DNA of 64,000 nt from Paracidovorax wautersii (GCF_031453675.1 NZ_JAVIZX010000001.1:3122001-3186000); one strand, 5' to 3'. Counted from the first letter of the stretch, positions 19,624 to 29,037 are shown. Made by a program: numbers and translations. Notes: generated by a model from the sequence alone, not told the origin.

Positions 19624-20396
19624 CGGAACTCGTTCTTCCATTGGCGCAGCGCCGCCAATACGGCCACTGCGTCGTTCGGGTCGACCTGCGCGTCGAAGCC
19701 GTGGGCCGCACGGGCCACTTCGGCAACGCGGGTGCGCAGGAATGGGTTGATGGCACGTTCCGTGTCCATGAGCGACGGCAACGTGGGACGTGCCTGCTGG
19801 CGCAGGGCCTCGCAGGCGCTGGAGTACTGGAGCAGCGCGGCGTTGCGAGGTTCCACGGCGCGCGCAAATTTCAGGTTGGACAGGGTGTATTCGTGGGCGC
19901 AGCATACCCGTGTGCCGCCAGGCAGGGCCGCCAGCGCGTCGAGCGAGGCCTGCATCTGCGCCGGCGTGCCTTCGAACAATCGCCCGCAGCCGCCCGAAAA
20001 CAACGTGTCGCCGCAGAACAGCACCGGGGCGCCATCCACGTCGGGGCAGTAGTAGGCGATGTGGCCGCTGGTGTGGCCGGGCACATCGAGGACCTGCCAC
20101 TGCAAACCCAAGGCGGTGACCGCGTCGCCCTGCGCCAGCCGGGTGAGGGGCTCGGGCATGCGCTCGTTCGCCGGGCCGTACACCTGCGCGCCGGTGGCCT
20201 CGCGCAGCGCCTGCACGCCGCCCACATGATCGCCGTGGTGGTGGGTGACTAGAATCGCCTGCAGTGGCAAACCCGTGCTGCGCAGCGCGTCCAGCACCGG
20301 GGCCGCTTCGCCCGGATCCACCACGAGGGCCTGTCGGCCGTCATGCAGCATCCAGATGTAGTTGTCAGTGAGGGCGGGTAGCGGCAGCAAGGTCAT
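19620..20396 (-). CDS. gloB: Hydroxyacylglutathione hydrolase (glyoxalase II)
   Basis: 258-residue metallo-beta-lactamase-fold enzyme that hydrolyses S-lactoylglutathione in methylglyoxal detoxification. The metal motif is LVTHHHGDHVGG (about residues 50-61), with further ligands in VPGHTSGHIAYY, LFCGDTLFSGGCGR and CCAHEYTLSNLKFA. The N-terminus MTLLPLPALTDNYIWMLHDG is the family standard, fixing the start. Its ATG (20394-20396) shares two bases with the ATG of the divergent methyltransferase. Confidence 0.96.
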   Translation of the reverse strand: MTLLPLPALTDNYIWMLHDGRQALVVDPGEAAPVLDALRSTGLPLQAILVTHHHGDHVGGVQALREATGAQVYGPANERMPEPLTRLAQGDAVTALGLQWQVLDVPGHTSGHIAYYCPDVDGAPVLFCGDTLFSGGCGRLFEGTPAQMQASLDALAALPGGTRVCCAHEYTLSNLKFARAVEPRNAALLQYSSACEALRQQARPTLPSLMDTERAINPFLRTRVAEVARAAHGFDAQVDPNDAVAVLAALRQWKNEFR

Positions 20397-21210
20397 GAGC
20401 GACGAAATTATAGGTTTGCACCACTGGTTTGACTCGCCCCCGGGGCGCTACCTGCTCGCCTGGGAGCAGGAGCGCTATGACGAGCTGGTGGCCGACCTGT
20501 TCGGCTACCACGCGCTGCAGGTCGGCATGCCGGGGCTGCAGGGTCTGCGTGCCAACCGCATGCCGCACCGCTGGCTGGCCGTGGGCCCCGACCAGGCTCT
20601 GCTGATGACGGGGCAGGGCGCGCAGGCGTCGGCACAGACGCCTGCCGGCGCGGCCCCGGCGCTGATGGCCGACCCGGTCGCACTGCCCTTTGCCGACGCC
20701 AGCCTGGACCTGGTCCTGCTGCCCCATGCGCTGGAGCTGAGCGTGGACCCGCATGTCGCCTTGCGCGAGGTGGAGCGCGTGCTGGTGCCCGAGGGCAAGG
20801 TCGTGATCAGCGGCCTCAACCCCTTGAGCCTGTGGGGCTTGCGCCAGCGGCGCGAGCGCCTGTACCAGCGCGTGGGCGCCGGCGGCTCGCTGTACCTGCC
20901 GGATGTGGGCGAGTTCATCGCGCCCGGCCGCATGCGCGACTGGCTGCGGCTGCTGAGCTTCGAGGTGGAGACGGTGAGCTTCGGCTGCTACCGGCCTGCC
21001 GTGCGGCAGGCGCGCTGGCTCGAATCCTTTCAATGGATGGATGCGCTCGGTGCCCGCTGGTGGCCCATACTCGGGGCCGCCTACATGGTGGTCGCCGTCA
21101 AGCGCGTGCACGGCATGCGGCTGTTGACGCCGGCCTGGCGCAAAGCGCCCCACATGGCCGCCGCCCCGGTGCCGGTGGCGCGCCGCGATGCCGCGCCGCG
21201 CAAGCGCTGA
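20395..21210 (+). CDS. SAM-dependent methyltransferase, YafS-like
   Basis: 271 residues from the ATG at 20395 (MSDEIIGLHHWFDSPPGRYL). The class I methyltransferase (Methyltransf_11) core is recognisable: MADPVALPFADASLDLVLLP, HALELSVDPHVALREVERVL, VPEGKVVISGLNPLSLWGL. The position between gloB (divergent) and rnhA is the conserved place of E. coli yafS. The substrate is unknown. An in-frame ATG at 20362 would lengthen the protein by 11 residues and overlap gloB by 35 bases. Confidence 0.85.
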   Translation: MSDEIIGLHHWFDSPPGRYLLAWEQERYDELVADLFGYHALQVGMPGLQGLRANRMPHRWLAVGPDQALLMTGQGAQASAQTPAGAAPALMADPVALPFADASLDLVLLPHALELSVDPHVALREVERVLVPEGKVVISGLNPLSLWGLRQRRERLYQRVGAGGSLYLPDVGEFIAPGRMRDWLRLLSFEVETVSFGCYRPAVRQARWLESFQWMDALGARWWPILGAAYMVVAVKRVHGMRLLTPAWRKAPHMAAAPVPVARRDAAPRKR

Positions 21211-21282
21211 GCCGCTCAGGCGCCGATTCCTTCTCTTATTTTTTGTTGTTGTTGTCGTGGCGACGTTTTCTGGGAGCGCTTT

Positions 21283-21738
21283 TTGAATCAGGTTGTGATC
21301 TATACCGATGGGGCTTGCAAGGGCAATCCGGGGCCTGGCGGTTGGGGGGTGGTGCTGCGCTCGGGCGCGCTGGAAAAGGAACTGTTCGGCGGTGAACTCG
21401 GTACCACCAACAACCGCATGGAGCTGCTGGCGGTGATCGAGGGCCTGGCCGCGCTCAAGCGCCCCTGCACGGTGACCCTGTTCCTGGACAGCCAGTACGT
21501 GCGCAAGGGCATTACCGAATGGATCCACAGCTGGAAGAAGAAGGGCTGGCGCACCGCCGCCGGCCAGCCGGTGAAGAACGTGGAGCTGTGGAAGCGGCTG
21601 GACGAACTGGTCACCACCTCGGGCCACGTGATCGACTGGCGCTGGGTGAAGGGCCATGCGGGCGACCCGGGCAACGAACGGGCAGACGCGCTGGCCAACA
21701 AGGGCGTGGACAAGGTGCTGGGCCGCGCCACGGCGTGA
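21283..21738 (+). CDS. rnhA: Ribonuclease HI
   Basis: 151-residue endonuclease that removes RNA from RNA-DNA hybrids. Catalytic and surrounding motifs are visible: [46 protein letters not shown] and [10 protein letters not shown]. The most upstream plausible start is TTG at 21283 ([10 protein letters not shown]), with GGGAGC about 8 bases upstream; no suitable ATG is near. In E. coli rnhA is paired with dnaQ; here dnaQ does not follow and a thioredoxin-like gene converges instead. Confidence 0.97.
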   Translation: MNQVVIYTDGACKGNPGPGGWGVVLRSGALEKELFGGELGTTNNRMELLAVIEGLAALKRPCTVTLFLDSQYVRKGITEWIHSWKKKGWRTAAGQPVKNVELWKRLDELVTTSGHVIDWRWVKGHAGDPGNERADALANKGVDKVLGRATA

Positions 21739-21920
21739 GAGAGCGGTCGCTTCGTGTGAGGCCCGCGCGGCTTGCCTGCTCGCGCCCACGGTGCACGGCA
21801 GGCAGGGGTCGCAGCGCTCGCTACGGGGCGGCCCTTGCTGGAGCTGCCTCTGACTTGGCAACGGGGCCCGACAGACGATGAGGATGTGCGAGCCCGCAGA
21901 TCCGCAGGCCTGGCGCAGAT

Positions 21921-22253
21921 TCAGGCTGCGGCCGTGATGCCCTGAACCGCCTCGTGGATGCTCTGCGCATCGCTCGGCCGCACGAGGCGCGCAACCTCTT
22001 TCCCTTCGCGCAGGAACACCAGCGTGGGCCAGAGCTTCACGCCATAGCTGCGCCCCAGTCGCTGGCCGGGACCGTCTTCCACCTTGACGTGCGCGACCTC
22101 GTCGCGGTCCTCCAGGGCCTGCTCGATCAGGGGCTGGGCGCGCTGGCAGAAACCGCACCACGGGGTGCCGAACTCCAGCACGGTTGCGCCCGGCAGGCGG
22201 TCGACCTCTTCGCGGGCCGGGGGCTGGGCGAGGTGGCGGGATGCGTAGGTCAC
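21921..22253 (-). CDS. Thioredoxin-family protein (WCGFC)
   Basis: 110 residues with a thioredoxin fold. The redox site is FGTPWCGFCQRAQPLIEQAL (about residues 28-47) and the cis-proline region is GVKLWPTLVFLREGKEV. The WCGFC dipeptide differs from the WCGPC of trxA at 1530, so it is a distinct paralog. It has no export signal and is probably cytoplasmic. It lies downstream of moeA on the same strand, separated by 191 bases containing a dispersed repeat, so co-transcription is uncertain. Confidence 0.88.
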   Translation of the reverse strand: MTYASRHLAQPPAREEVDRLPGATVLEFGTPWCGFCQRAQPLIEQALEDRDEVAHVKVEDGPGQRLGRSYGVKLWPTLVFLREGKEVARLVRPSDAQSIHEAVQGITAAA

Positions 22254-22287
22254 GGGACTCTCCTGTCGGCTGCCAGCGTGCAGGGTG

Positions 22288-22392
22288 CTTCAAAAAGAAG
22301 AGCTGCTTGCGCTTGCTGGTAAAAGAACTTGAATGGTTTTTGCATTGAAACCATTGCTACGGAAGCGCATGCAGCTATTGAAAGAAGAGCAT
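22288..22392. repeat. Dispersed comamonad repeat (two adjoining copies)
   Basis: AAGAGCTGCTTGCGCTTGCT at about 22296-22315 is followed by a second arm ending GCGCATGCAGCTATTGAAAG. The first 25 bases (22288-22312) match 6760-6784 inside the helicase-nuclease gene at 24 positions. The element fills most of the gap between moeA and the thioredoxin-like gene and contains no coding frame of note. Confidence 0.65.
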
Positions 22393-22444
22393 GCCGCGCT
22401 GCCGTTGGACCATCAGCTTACGGGGCCGTGCCGGCATGGCATTG

Positions 22445-23770
22445 TCAGACTGCGCCTTCAAACATCAGCACATCGACCGGCTCGCCCGCGGCCACGTCCC
22501 CGCGGCCGTGCGGCAGCACGATCAGTCCGTTGGCCTGCACCATGGAGCTGAGCATGCCGGAGCCCTGGTTGCCGGTGGTGCGCACCTGCAGCGTGCCGTC
22601 GGCCGCCGTGCTCACCCAGCCGCGCTGGTACTCCGTGCGGCCGGGGCGCTTGCGCAGCGGTGTGGCGCAGACGGCGCGCAGCAGCGGCGGCGGGCTCTGG
22701 CGGCTGCCCATCATGCGCAGCAGCGCGGGCCGCACGAAGGCGAGGAAAGTCACCATGACCGCGACGGGGTTGCCCGGCAGGCCGAACAGCACGGCGCTGC
22801 CGGCGTTGGTGCCCGTGCCAGCAGCCGGCTCCGACGCCGCACCCCGCGCGATACGGCCCACGGCCATAGGCCGGCCCGGGCGCATGGCGATGCGCCAGAA
22901 GGCGACGTCGCCCAGTTCCTGCATCATGCCGCGCGTGTGGTCGGCGTCGCCCATGCTGACGCCGCCGCTGGTGACGATGGCGTCCGCCTGTTGCGCCGCC
23001 GTGCGGAAGGCGGCCGACAGGGCCTGCGGGTCGTCGGGCACCACGCCCAGGTCCACCACCTCTACGCCCAGCCGCGTCAGCAGGCCGAAGAGGGTGTAGC
23101 GGTTGCTGTCGTACACGGCGCCTTCGCGCGGGGGCTCGCCCAGGCCCAGCAGCTCATCGCCGGTGGAGAAGTAGGCCACCCGCAGGCGCCGCACCACGGG
23201 CACGCGCGGCAGGCCCAGGCTGGCGAGCAATCCGAGCGCCGCGGGGGTGAGCGGCGTGCCCTGTGCCAGGGCGACGCGGCCCTGCATCAGGTCTTCGCCG
23301 CGCAGCCGGCGGTTGGCGCCGGGGCGCAGCGCGTCGGCGGCGACATGCACCGTGTCGCCCGCCACCGAGGTGTGTTCGATCGGCACCACCGTGTCCAGAC
23401 CCTCGGGCATGACGGCGCCGGTCATGATGCGCACGCAGCTGCCGGCGGGCACGGCGCCGTGGCGCGACTGTCCGGCCAGCGCGGTGCCCACGCAGCGCAG
23501 CGCCAGCGGTTGCCCGGGCTGCAGCAGCGCGCCGTCGAAGGCGTAGCCGTCCATGGCGGAGTTGTCGTGCGGCGGCACGCTGACAGGCGAGACCACGTTC
23601 TGCGCCAGCACGCGGCCCAGGGCGGCCGCCAGGGCCAGGTCTTCGGTTTCGGCCAAAGGCTCGACCAGGCGTTCGAGGAAGGCGCCGACGGCGTCCGCGG
23701 GCAGGTCGCCCGGGTCGTAGCCCGGCAGGTCGGCGGCGATCTGGGCGGTGGTGGTCATGCAGGTGTTCAT
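22445..23770 (-). CDS. moeA: Molybdopterin molybdenumtransferase
   Basis: 441 residues; inserts molybdate into adenylylated molybdopterin. Family motifs include PPHDNSAMDGYAFDG, GSCVRIMTGAVMPEGLDTVV, AYFSTGDELLGLG, IVTSGGVSMGDADHTR and LFGLPGNPVAVMVTFLAFVR. Length fits MoeA (about 410). An alternative ATG five codons in (MTTTAQ) is possible. The ATG overlaps the stop of the upstream GNAT gene by four bases, so moaA-mobA-GNAT-moeA is one coupled operon. Confidence 0.96.
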   Translation of the reverse strand: MNTCMTTTAQIAADLPGYDPGDLPADAVGAFLERLVEPLAETEDLALAAALGRVLAQNVVSPVSVPPHDNSAMDGYAFDGALLQPGQPLALRCVGTALAGQSRHGAVPAGSCVRIMTGAVMPEGLDTVVPIEHTSVAGDTVHVAADALRPGANRRLRGEDLMQGRVALAQGTPLTPAALGLLASLGLPRVPVVRRLRVAYFSTGDELLGLGEPPREGAVYDSNRYTLFGLLTRLGVEVVDLGVVPDDPQALSAAFRTAAQQADAIVTSGGVSMGDADHTRGMMQELGDVAFWRIAMRPGRPMAVGRIARGAASEPAAGTGTNAGSAVLFGLPGNPVAVMVTFLAFVRPALLRMMGSRQSPPPLLRAVCATPLRKRPGRTEYQRGWVSTAADGTLQVRTTGNQGSGMLSSMVQANGLIVLPHGRGDVAAGEPVDVLMFEGAV

Positions 23771-24333
23771 AGCGGAGAAGAGGGAAGCAGCCGCACCATG
23801 TGCAGCTTGTCATGGCCGGTGCCGGCCACCACGATGGCCCGCGGCAGCAGCCCGTAGGCACGGAAGCCCGCCTGCTCGTACAGCCGCACGGCAGGGGCAT
23901 TGCCGGCCGTCACGGTGAGGGTGAGCTGTTCCAGCCCGGGCATCTCGGCGGCGCGGGCGATGCAGGCCTCCAGCAGCAGCCGGCCCACGCCGCAACGCTG
24001 CGCATGCGCGGCCACCATCATGGCCACAATCTGGGCCGTGTGGCGCTGCTGCAGGCGCTCTTCGCGCTCGCAGCCGAGGCTGCCCACCAGGTGCCCGTCG
24101 GCATCGAACGCACCCAGGAAGAAGCCGCGCGCTGCCGGTGCGCCCAGCCGCTCGGCGTAGGAGGCGGCGGGCCGCTGCACGGCCGTGGCGTAGTCGGATG
24201 TGAAGGCCTCGGGAAAGCGGCGCAGGGCCTCGTCGCGCAGCGGCTTGTAGGCCGGTGCGTCCGCGGCGGTGAGCACGGTGACGCGCACAGGCGGCTGCAG
24301 CGGGGCGGGGGCTTCGGGGGCGGGCGGGGTCAT
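23767..24333 (-). CDS. GNAT-family N-acetyltransferase in the molybdopterin operon
   Basis: 188 residues. The GNAT acetyl-CoA site is AHAQRCGVGRLLLEACIARA (about residues 110-129), with the following strand and helix LTLTVTAGNAPAVRLYEQAG and FRAYGLLPRAIVV. Start and stop overlap mobA and moeA by 4 bases each (ATGA), so it is embedded in the Mo-cofactor operon. No known step of that pathway needs an acetyltransferase, so its role there is open. Confidence 0.88.
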   Translation of the reverse strand: MTPPAPEAPAPLQPPVRVTVLTAADAPAYKPLRDEALRRFPEAFTSDYATAVQRPAASYAERLGAPAARGFFLGAFDADGHLVGSLGCEREERLQQRHTAQIVAMMVAAHAQRCGVGRLLLEACIARAAEMPGLEQLTLTVTAGNAPAVRLYEQAGFRAYGLLPRAIVVAGTGHDKLHMVRLLPSSPL

Positions 24334-25007
24334 GCGGGGCGGGCGTGTTCCAGGGCCTGCAGCTCGGCCAGGGTGTTGGCGTTGGCGAAGGCCTGCGGAT
24401 CGTCGCCGGGCCGGTCGAAGGCGGCCACCGCGCACGGATGGCGGGCCAGCCAGGCGCCGATCTTGCGGCCGCCGCTGTCCAGGTAGCCGGCCAGGTCGGC
24501 CTGCAGCGTGGCGCGCAGCAGGCAGAACACCGGCTGGCGCCGCAGCACGGTGGCGCCCGTGCCGGCATCGGATTCGGGCGCCGCGGCGATGGCCAGCGCG
24601 GTGCCCGCGGCCTGCGCGGCCTGGGCCAAGCGCTGGGCCAGGTCGGTCGGGAACAAGGGCGTGTCGCAAGGGACGGTCAACAGCCAGCCGGTGCTGCAGT
24701 GCTGCAAGCCTGCGAGGAAGCCGGCCAGCGGGCCGGCGAAATCCGCCACGCCGTCCGCCAGTACCGGGGCGCCCCAAACGGCGTAGTCCTTCGCGTTGCG
24801 ATTGGCACTCAGCAGCACCGCGCCGACCTGCGGTTGCAGGCGGTGCAGTGCATGCCGTGCCAGGGGCGTGCCGCGGAAGGTCTGCAAGCCCTTGTCGACG
24901 CCGCCCATGCGGCTGCCCTGGCCGCCGGCCAGCACCAGGCCGGTGATGTCGTGCGGGGCGGAGGCGGCGGGGGCCGTTCGCCGCGCCGAGGCAGCGGGGT
25001 CAGCCAC
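24330..25007 (-). CDS. mobA: Molybdenum cofactor guanylyltransferase
   Basis: 225 residues; attaches GMP to Mo-molybdopterin to give the MGD cofactor used by DMSO-reductase-family enzymes. The nucleotide-binding loop [19 protein letters not shown] (about 25-43) and [19 protein letters not shown] are diagnostic. The start overlaps the end of moaA by 8 bases and the stop overlaps the GNAT start by 4. The presence of mobA implies bis-MGD enzymes elsewhere in the genome. Confidence 0.95.
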   Translation of the reverse strand: MADPAASARRTAPAASAPHDITGLVLAGGQGSRMGGVDKGLQTFRGTPLARHALHRLQPQVGAVLLSANRNAKDYAVWGAPVLADGVADFAGPLAGFLAGLQHCSTGWLLTVPCDTPLFPTDLAQRLAQAAQAAGTALAIAAAPESDAGTGATVLRRQPVFCLLRATLQADLAGYLDSGGRKIGAWLARHPCAVAAFDRPGDDPQAFANANTLAELQALEHARPA

Positions 25008-26142
25008 CGATGTAGCTCATCTCCACGCGGCGCTGGGCCGGCGTGCCGCGGTCGGGCGGCAGGCTGCTGCGCAGCTCGGAGTAGCGGTCGGTGCGGCCGT
25101 GCCAGATGCTGGCGATGGCCGCGGCCAGTTGCTCGTCGCCGGCGCCCTCGCGCAGCAGGGTGCGCAGGTCCCAGCCCTGGGTGGCGAAGAGGCACAGGTA
25201 CAGGCGGCCCTCCATCGACAGGCGGGCGCGGTTGCAGTCCTGGCAGAAGGCCTGGGTCACGCTGCTGATCACGCCCACCTCGCCGAGCGCCGGGTCGTGC
25301 CGGCCGTCGGTACCTGCGTAGCCCCAGCGCTCGGCTGTTTCGCCGCGGGCCTGCGGGTCGAGCGGCACCAGGGGCAGATGTTCCTGCAGGCGCTCGATCA
25401 GCTGGGCGGACGGCAGCACTTCGTCCATGCGCCAGCCGTTGGTGGCGCCGACATCCATGTATTCGATGAAGCGCAGCGTGATGCCCGAGCCGCGGAAGTG
25501 CCGCGCCATGGCCACCACCTCGTGGTCGTTGGTGCCGCGCTTGACCACCATGTTGACCTTGATGCGCTGCAGGCCCACGGCCTGGGCGGCTTCGATCCCG
25601 GCCAGCACCTCGGCCACCGGAAAGTCCACGTCGTTCATGCGGCGGAACACTGCGTCGTCCAGGCTGTCCAGGCTGACCGTCACACGGTTCAGGCCGGCGT
25701 CCTTCAGGGCGCGGGCCTTGCGCGCCAGCAGCGAGCCATTGGTGGTCAGCGTCAGGTCGGGCACCTGGCCGTCCACGGTGCGCAGGGCGGCCAGTTGTTC
25801 CACCAGGTTTTCCAGGTGCTTGCGCAGCAGCGGTTCGCCGCCGGTGAGGCGGATCTTGCGCACGCCGTGCCGCAGGAACACCCGCGCCAGCCGCGTGATC
25901 TCCTCGAAGCTGAGCAGCGCGCTGTGGGGCAGGTAGCGGTAGTCCTTGTCGAACACTTCCTTGGGCATGCAGTACGCACAGCGGAAGTTGCAGCGGTCGG
26001 TGACGCTGATGCGCAGATCCCGCAGCGGCCTGCCCAGCGTGTCGGAGAGCCGACCCGTGGGCGCGGCAGCCGGCCCCCGGGCCAGGGCAGGGGAGAGCGC
26101 AGCAAGGCGCTGGTCCACAAGGGGGATGACACGTTCAGCCAT
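25000..26142 (-). CDS. moaA: GTP 3',8-cyclase (molybdopterin step 1)
   Basis: 380-residue radical-SAM enzyme making cyclic pyranopterin precursor from GTP with MoaC. The N-terminal cluster motif is CNFRCAYC (about residues 50-57) and the C-terminal cluster lies in [20 protein letters not shown]. The essential GG tail is present (MSYIGG). I start at the ATG 26140-26142 ([13 protein letters not shown]), since the frame upstream reads through the Fur-box region and has no homology. It is first gene of the moaA-mobA-GNAT-moeA operon. Confidence 0.96.
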   Translation of the reverse strand: MAERVIPLVDQRLAALSPALARGPAAAPTGRLSDTLGRPLRDLRISVTDRCNFRCAYCMPKEVFDKDYRYLPHSALLSFEEITRLARVFLRHGVRKIRLTGGEPLLRKHLENLVEQLAALRTVDGQVPDLTLTTNGSLLARKARALKDAGLNRVTVSLDSLDDAVFRRMNDVDFPVAEVLAGIEAAQAVGLQRIKVNMVVKRGTNDHEVVAMARHFRGSGITLRFIEYMDVGATNGWRMDEVLPSAQLIERLQEHLPLVPLDPQARGETAERWGYAGTDGRHDPALGEVGVISSVTQAFCQDCNRARLSMEGRLYLCLFATQGWDLRTLLREGAGDEQLAAAIASIWHGRTDRYSELRSSLPPDRGTPAQRRVEMSYIGG

Positions 26143-26483
26143 GGCGCGATTTTGCCGTATGGCCCTGTGTAGGGTTATCGCGCTGCGGCGAAATTTGACG
26201 CGCGTCAACTTGGGCTGAATCACCCGCGCGTCCTCGCACCGCACCGTCGCCCGGCAATCAGCCAATGTCCCCTTGGCGGCAAGGTCAATTGAAATGAAAA
26301 TAATTATCATTTAATGCCTCGGTACGCACGAACCTCCGGTTCCACGCAAAGGGCTGTGCACGCGCTCGGCAGGGCGGTGGTGCCGGCTGTGGACCGCGTC
26401 GCGCGAGCGGTGTGCACACCGGCCCGCTGCCCGATCCGCCAAGCGCGCCTTCCGTGTCCTGCCACCACAGAGAGTTTTTTGCC
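26143..26483. other. moaA-sodA divergent intergenic region
   Basis: 341 bases between divergent genes. The only strong signal is a Fur-box-like palindrome at 26292-26312. The 170 bases between it and sodA are GC-rich with no convincing frame. I looked for a molybdenum-cofactor riboswitch on the moaA side and saw none. Confidence 0.5.
26292..26312. promoter_or_regulatory. Fur box
   Basis: AAATGAAAATAATTATCATT at 26292-26311 (plus one more T) is a near-perfect palindrome and fits the overlapping NAT(A/T)AT hexamer pattern of Fur operators. It is also the only strongly AT-rich block in the region. It lies about 170 bases before the Mn-type sodA and 150 before moaA. Fur repression of MnSOD is known in E. 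coli and Pseudomonas, so sodA is the likelier target. Confidence 0.7.
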
Positions 26484-27119
<636 letters not shown>

Positions 27120-27175
27120 GTTCGCGCTGCCTGCCGCCGCCCTTCATGCCTGAACACCGCGAGGATCCCGCGCCC

Positions 27176-28075
27176 ATGCCATCCGAGTCCACCGCCACCC
27201 CCTCCCGCCCCGCCTGGGGCCTGCGTAAATGGCTGGGTGCAGGGATTGCGCTGCTCGGCGTGATCGTCCTGGGCCTGCAGTTCGCCCAGTTCCTGCAGGC
27301 GAACGAGAGGGTGGCGCAGGCCTGGCAGGCAGGGCTGGTGGCCGCATTCGCCACGGCCCTGGGCACCGTGCCGGTGATGTTCTCACAGCGCCTGTCCGAC
27401 CGTGTTCAGGACACCCTGTTCGGCTTCGGCGCGGGCGTGATGCTCGCCGCCTGTTCGTTCTCCCTCGTGATTCCGGGGCTGACCACGGCCAAGGCCGCCG
27501 GGGCGGGACCGTGGGAGGCGGGGGGCACCATCGGTGCCGCGATTCTGCTGGGGGCGCTGGCCCTGCTGGTCATGGAACGGCTGCTGCCGCACGAGCACTT
27601 CATCAAGGGCGTGGAAGGGCAGTCCTCCCGTACGCTGCAGCGCACCTGGCTCTTTGTGTTCGCGATCGCCCTGCACAATTTGCCGGAAGGGCTGGCCATC
27701 GGCGTGGCCTATGCCGGAGCCGATCCCCTGCAGGCCGGCACCCTGACTGCGGGCATCGCCATCCAGGATGTGCCTGAAGGTCTGGTGGTGGCCGTGGCCC
27801 TGTTGGCGGCTGGCTACCGGCGGGCGATCGCGGTGGGGCTGGGGATGGCCTCCGGCCTGGTCGAGCCGCTGGGGGCCGTGCTGGGCGCTGCCGTGGTCAG
27901 CTATTCGGTGCATCTGCTGCCGTGGGGCCTGGGCTTCGCGGCCGGGGCCATGCTCTTCGTGATCAGCCACGAGATCATTCCCGAATCCCACCGCAAGGGC
28001 CACGAGGCGTGGGCTACGGGCGGGCTCATGATCGGCTTCGTCATCATGATGCTGCTGGATACGGCCCTCGGCTGA
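27176..28075 (+). CDS. ZIP-family divalent metal transporter
   Basis: 299 residues with about eight membrane helices. The metal-binding signatures in the central helices are FAIALHNLPEGLAIGVAYAG and GIAIQDVPEGLVVAVALLAA, with a third site FVISHEIIPESHRKGHE. This is the ZIP fold importing Zn2+, Fe2+ or Mn2+. I prefer the ATG at 27176 (MPSESTATPS), which has GAGGA 10 bases upstream, over the ATG at 27146. It follows sodA by 56 bases on the same strand; a joint Mn/Fe role is attractive but unproven. Confidence 0.88.
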   Translation: MPSESTATPSRPAWGLRKWLGAGIALLGVIVLGLQFAQFLQANERVAQAWQAGLVAAFATALGTVPVMFSQRLSDRVQDTLFGFGAGVMLAACSFSLVIPGLTTAKAAGAGPWEAGGTIGAAILLGALALLVMERLLPHEHFIKGVEGQSSRTLQRTWLFVFAIALHNLPEGLAIGVAYAGADPLQAGTLTAGIAIQDVPEGLVVAVALLAAGYRRAIAVGLGMASGLVEPLGAVLGAAVVSYSVHLLPWGLGFAAGAMLFVISHEIIPESHRKGHEAWATGGLMIGFVIMMLLDTALG

Positions 28076-28158
28076 ATCGGGCGGTTGCGGAGGGCGGCAT
28101 GCGGCGACTGCGGGCCGGTTGATGCACATCAGCGGGCCATGCCGAAGGGCGCCACACA

Positions 28159-29037
28159 ATGCCGCGCATGCCCTGCCTTCGACGTCTTCCCGGCGAGCCC
28201 GCCGCCCTGCCTTCTACGCTTTCCCCGCCAGAGGAGCTGCGCCGTGGACAGCGGCGCGCCGTAGTGCAGACGCTGGCTGGGGTGTTGCTGCTGTCCGCCT
28301 TGCCGATCTCAGCGCAGGCACGGGTGGCCATCGCCACGGCCATCAACCGCACGGCGCGTTTCCGGGCGCTCTCGCAGCGCATCGCCAAGGCGTATGCCCA
28401 GCTGCACCTGGGCGTGATGCCCGATCGCGCGCGCGAGGCGTTGGCTGCCGCTCGCACGCTGGTACAGGCAGGGTTCGACGACATGGGTGGGCAGACATGG
28501 CCGGCCGAGCTCGCCGCGCAGCTCGCAGAAACGCGCCAGCATGCCGAACGGCTCGACGCCCTGGTGTCCCGCCCGCCCAGCAAGGAGGGGGTGGCTTCCG
28601 TTTCCGCATGGGCCAATCGCATGCTCGTTGCGGCCGACGCGGCGACGCAGTCGCTGGAACGGCTCGCCCAGGCCGGAACCGCCAAACTGGTCAATACCGC
28701 CGGGCGCCAGCGCATGCTGTCGCAGCGATTGGCGAAGAACTACAACCTGGCAGCAGCAGGGTTCGACGGCAAGGAGTTGCAGGGCCAGATGGCTGCCGAT
28801 GCCAGCGAATTCCGGCGCGCGCTTGCGGCATTGGGTGCCGCACCGATTTCGACACCAGCCATCCGTGCCGAGTTGGCCCAGGGCGAGGCTCAATGGCTCT
28901 TCTTTGACAACGCCCTGCAGCACGCGGCGGAGCCCCGCAGGCTGGAGGCTGTCGCGACGACGAGCGAGCGCCTGCTGGAGGTGACGGACCGCCTCACGGC
29001 GCTGTACGAGGCAGCCCTGAGGGATGTACTGGGCTGA
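28159..29037 (+). CDS. Periplasmic PilJ-type (type IV pili MCP N-terminal) double-domain protein
   Basis: 292 residues. After an export segment (TLAGVLLLSALPISAQA, ending near residue 54) come two copies of the PilJ/NarX-like helical sensor domain. The first has AINRTARFRALSQRIAKAYA and the second LVNTAGRQRMLSQRLAKNYN. No transmembrane transmitter, HAMP or kinase domain follows, so it is a free-standing periplasmic sensor-domain protein. A partner must supply any signalling output. A terminator lies at 29215. No partner gene is adjacent. Confidence 0.82.
   Translation: MPRMPCLRRLPGEPAALPSTLSPPEELRRGQRRAVVQTLAGVLLLSALPISAQARVAIATAINRTARFRALSQRIAKAYAQLHLGVMPDRAREALAAARTLVQAGFDDMGGQTWPAELAAQLAETRQHAERLDALVSRPPSKEGVASVSAWANRMLVAADAATQSLERLAQAGTAKLVNTAGRQRMLSQRLAKNYNLAAAGFDGKELQGQMAADASEFRRALAALGAAPISTPAIRAELAQGEAQWLFFDNALQHAAEPRRLEAVATTSERLLEVTDRLTALYEAALRDVLG

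Noticed and set aside
26143-26290. Molybdenum-cofactor riboswitch upstream of moaA
   Set aside because: I could not find the conserved stems in this leader; only the Fur-type palindrome stands out.
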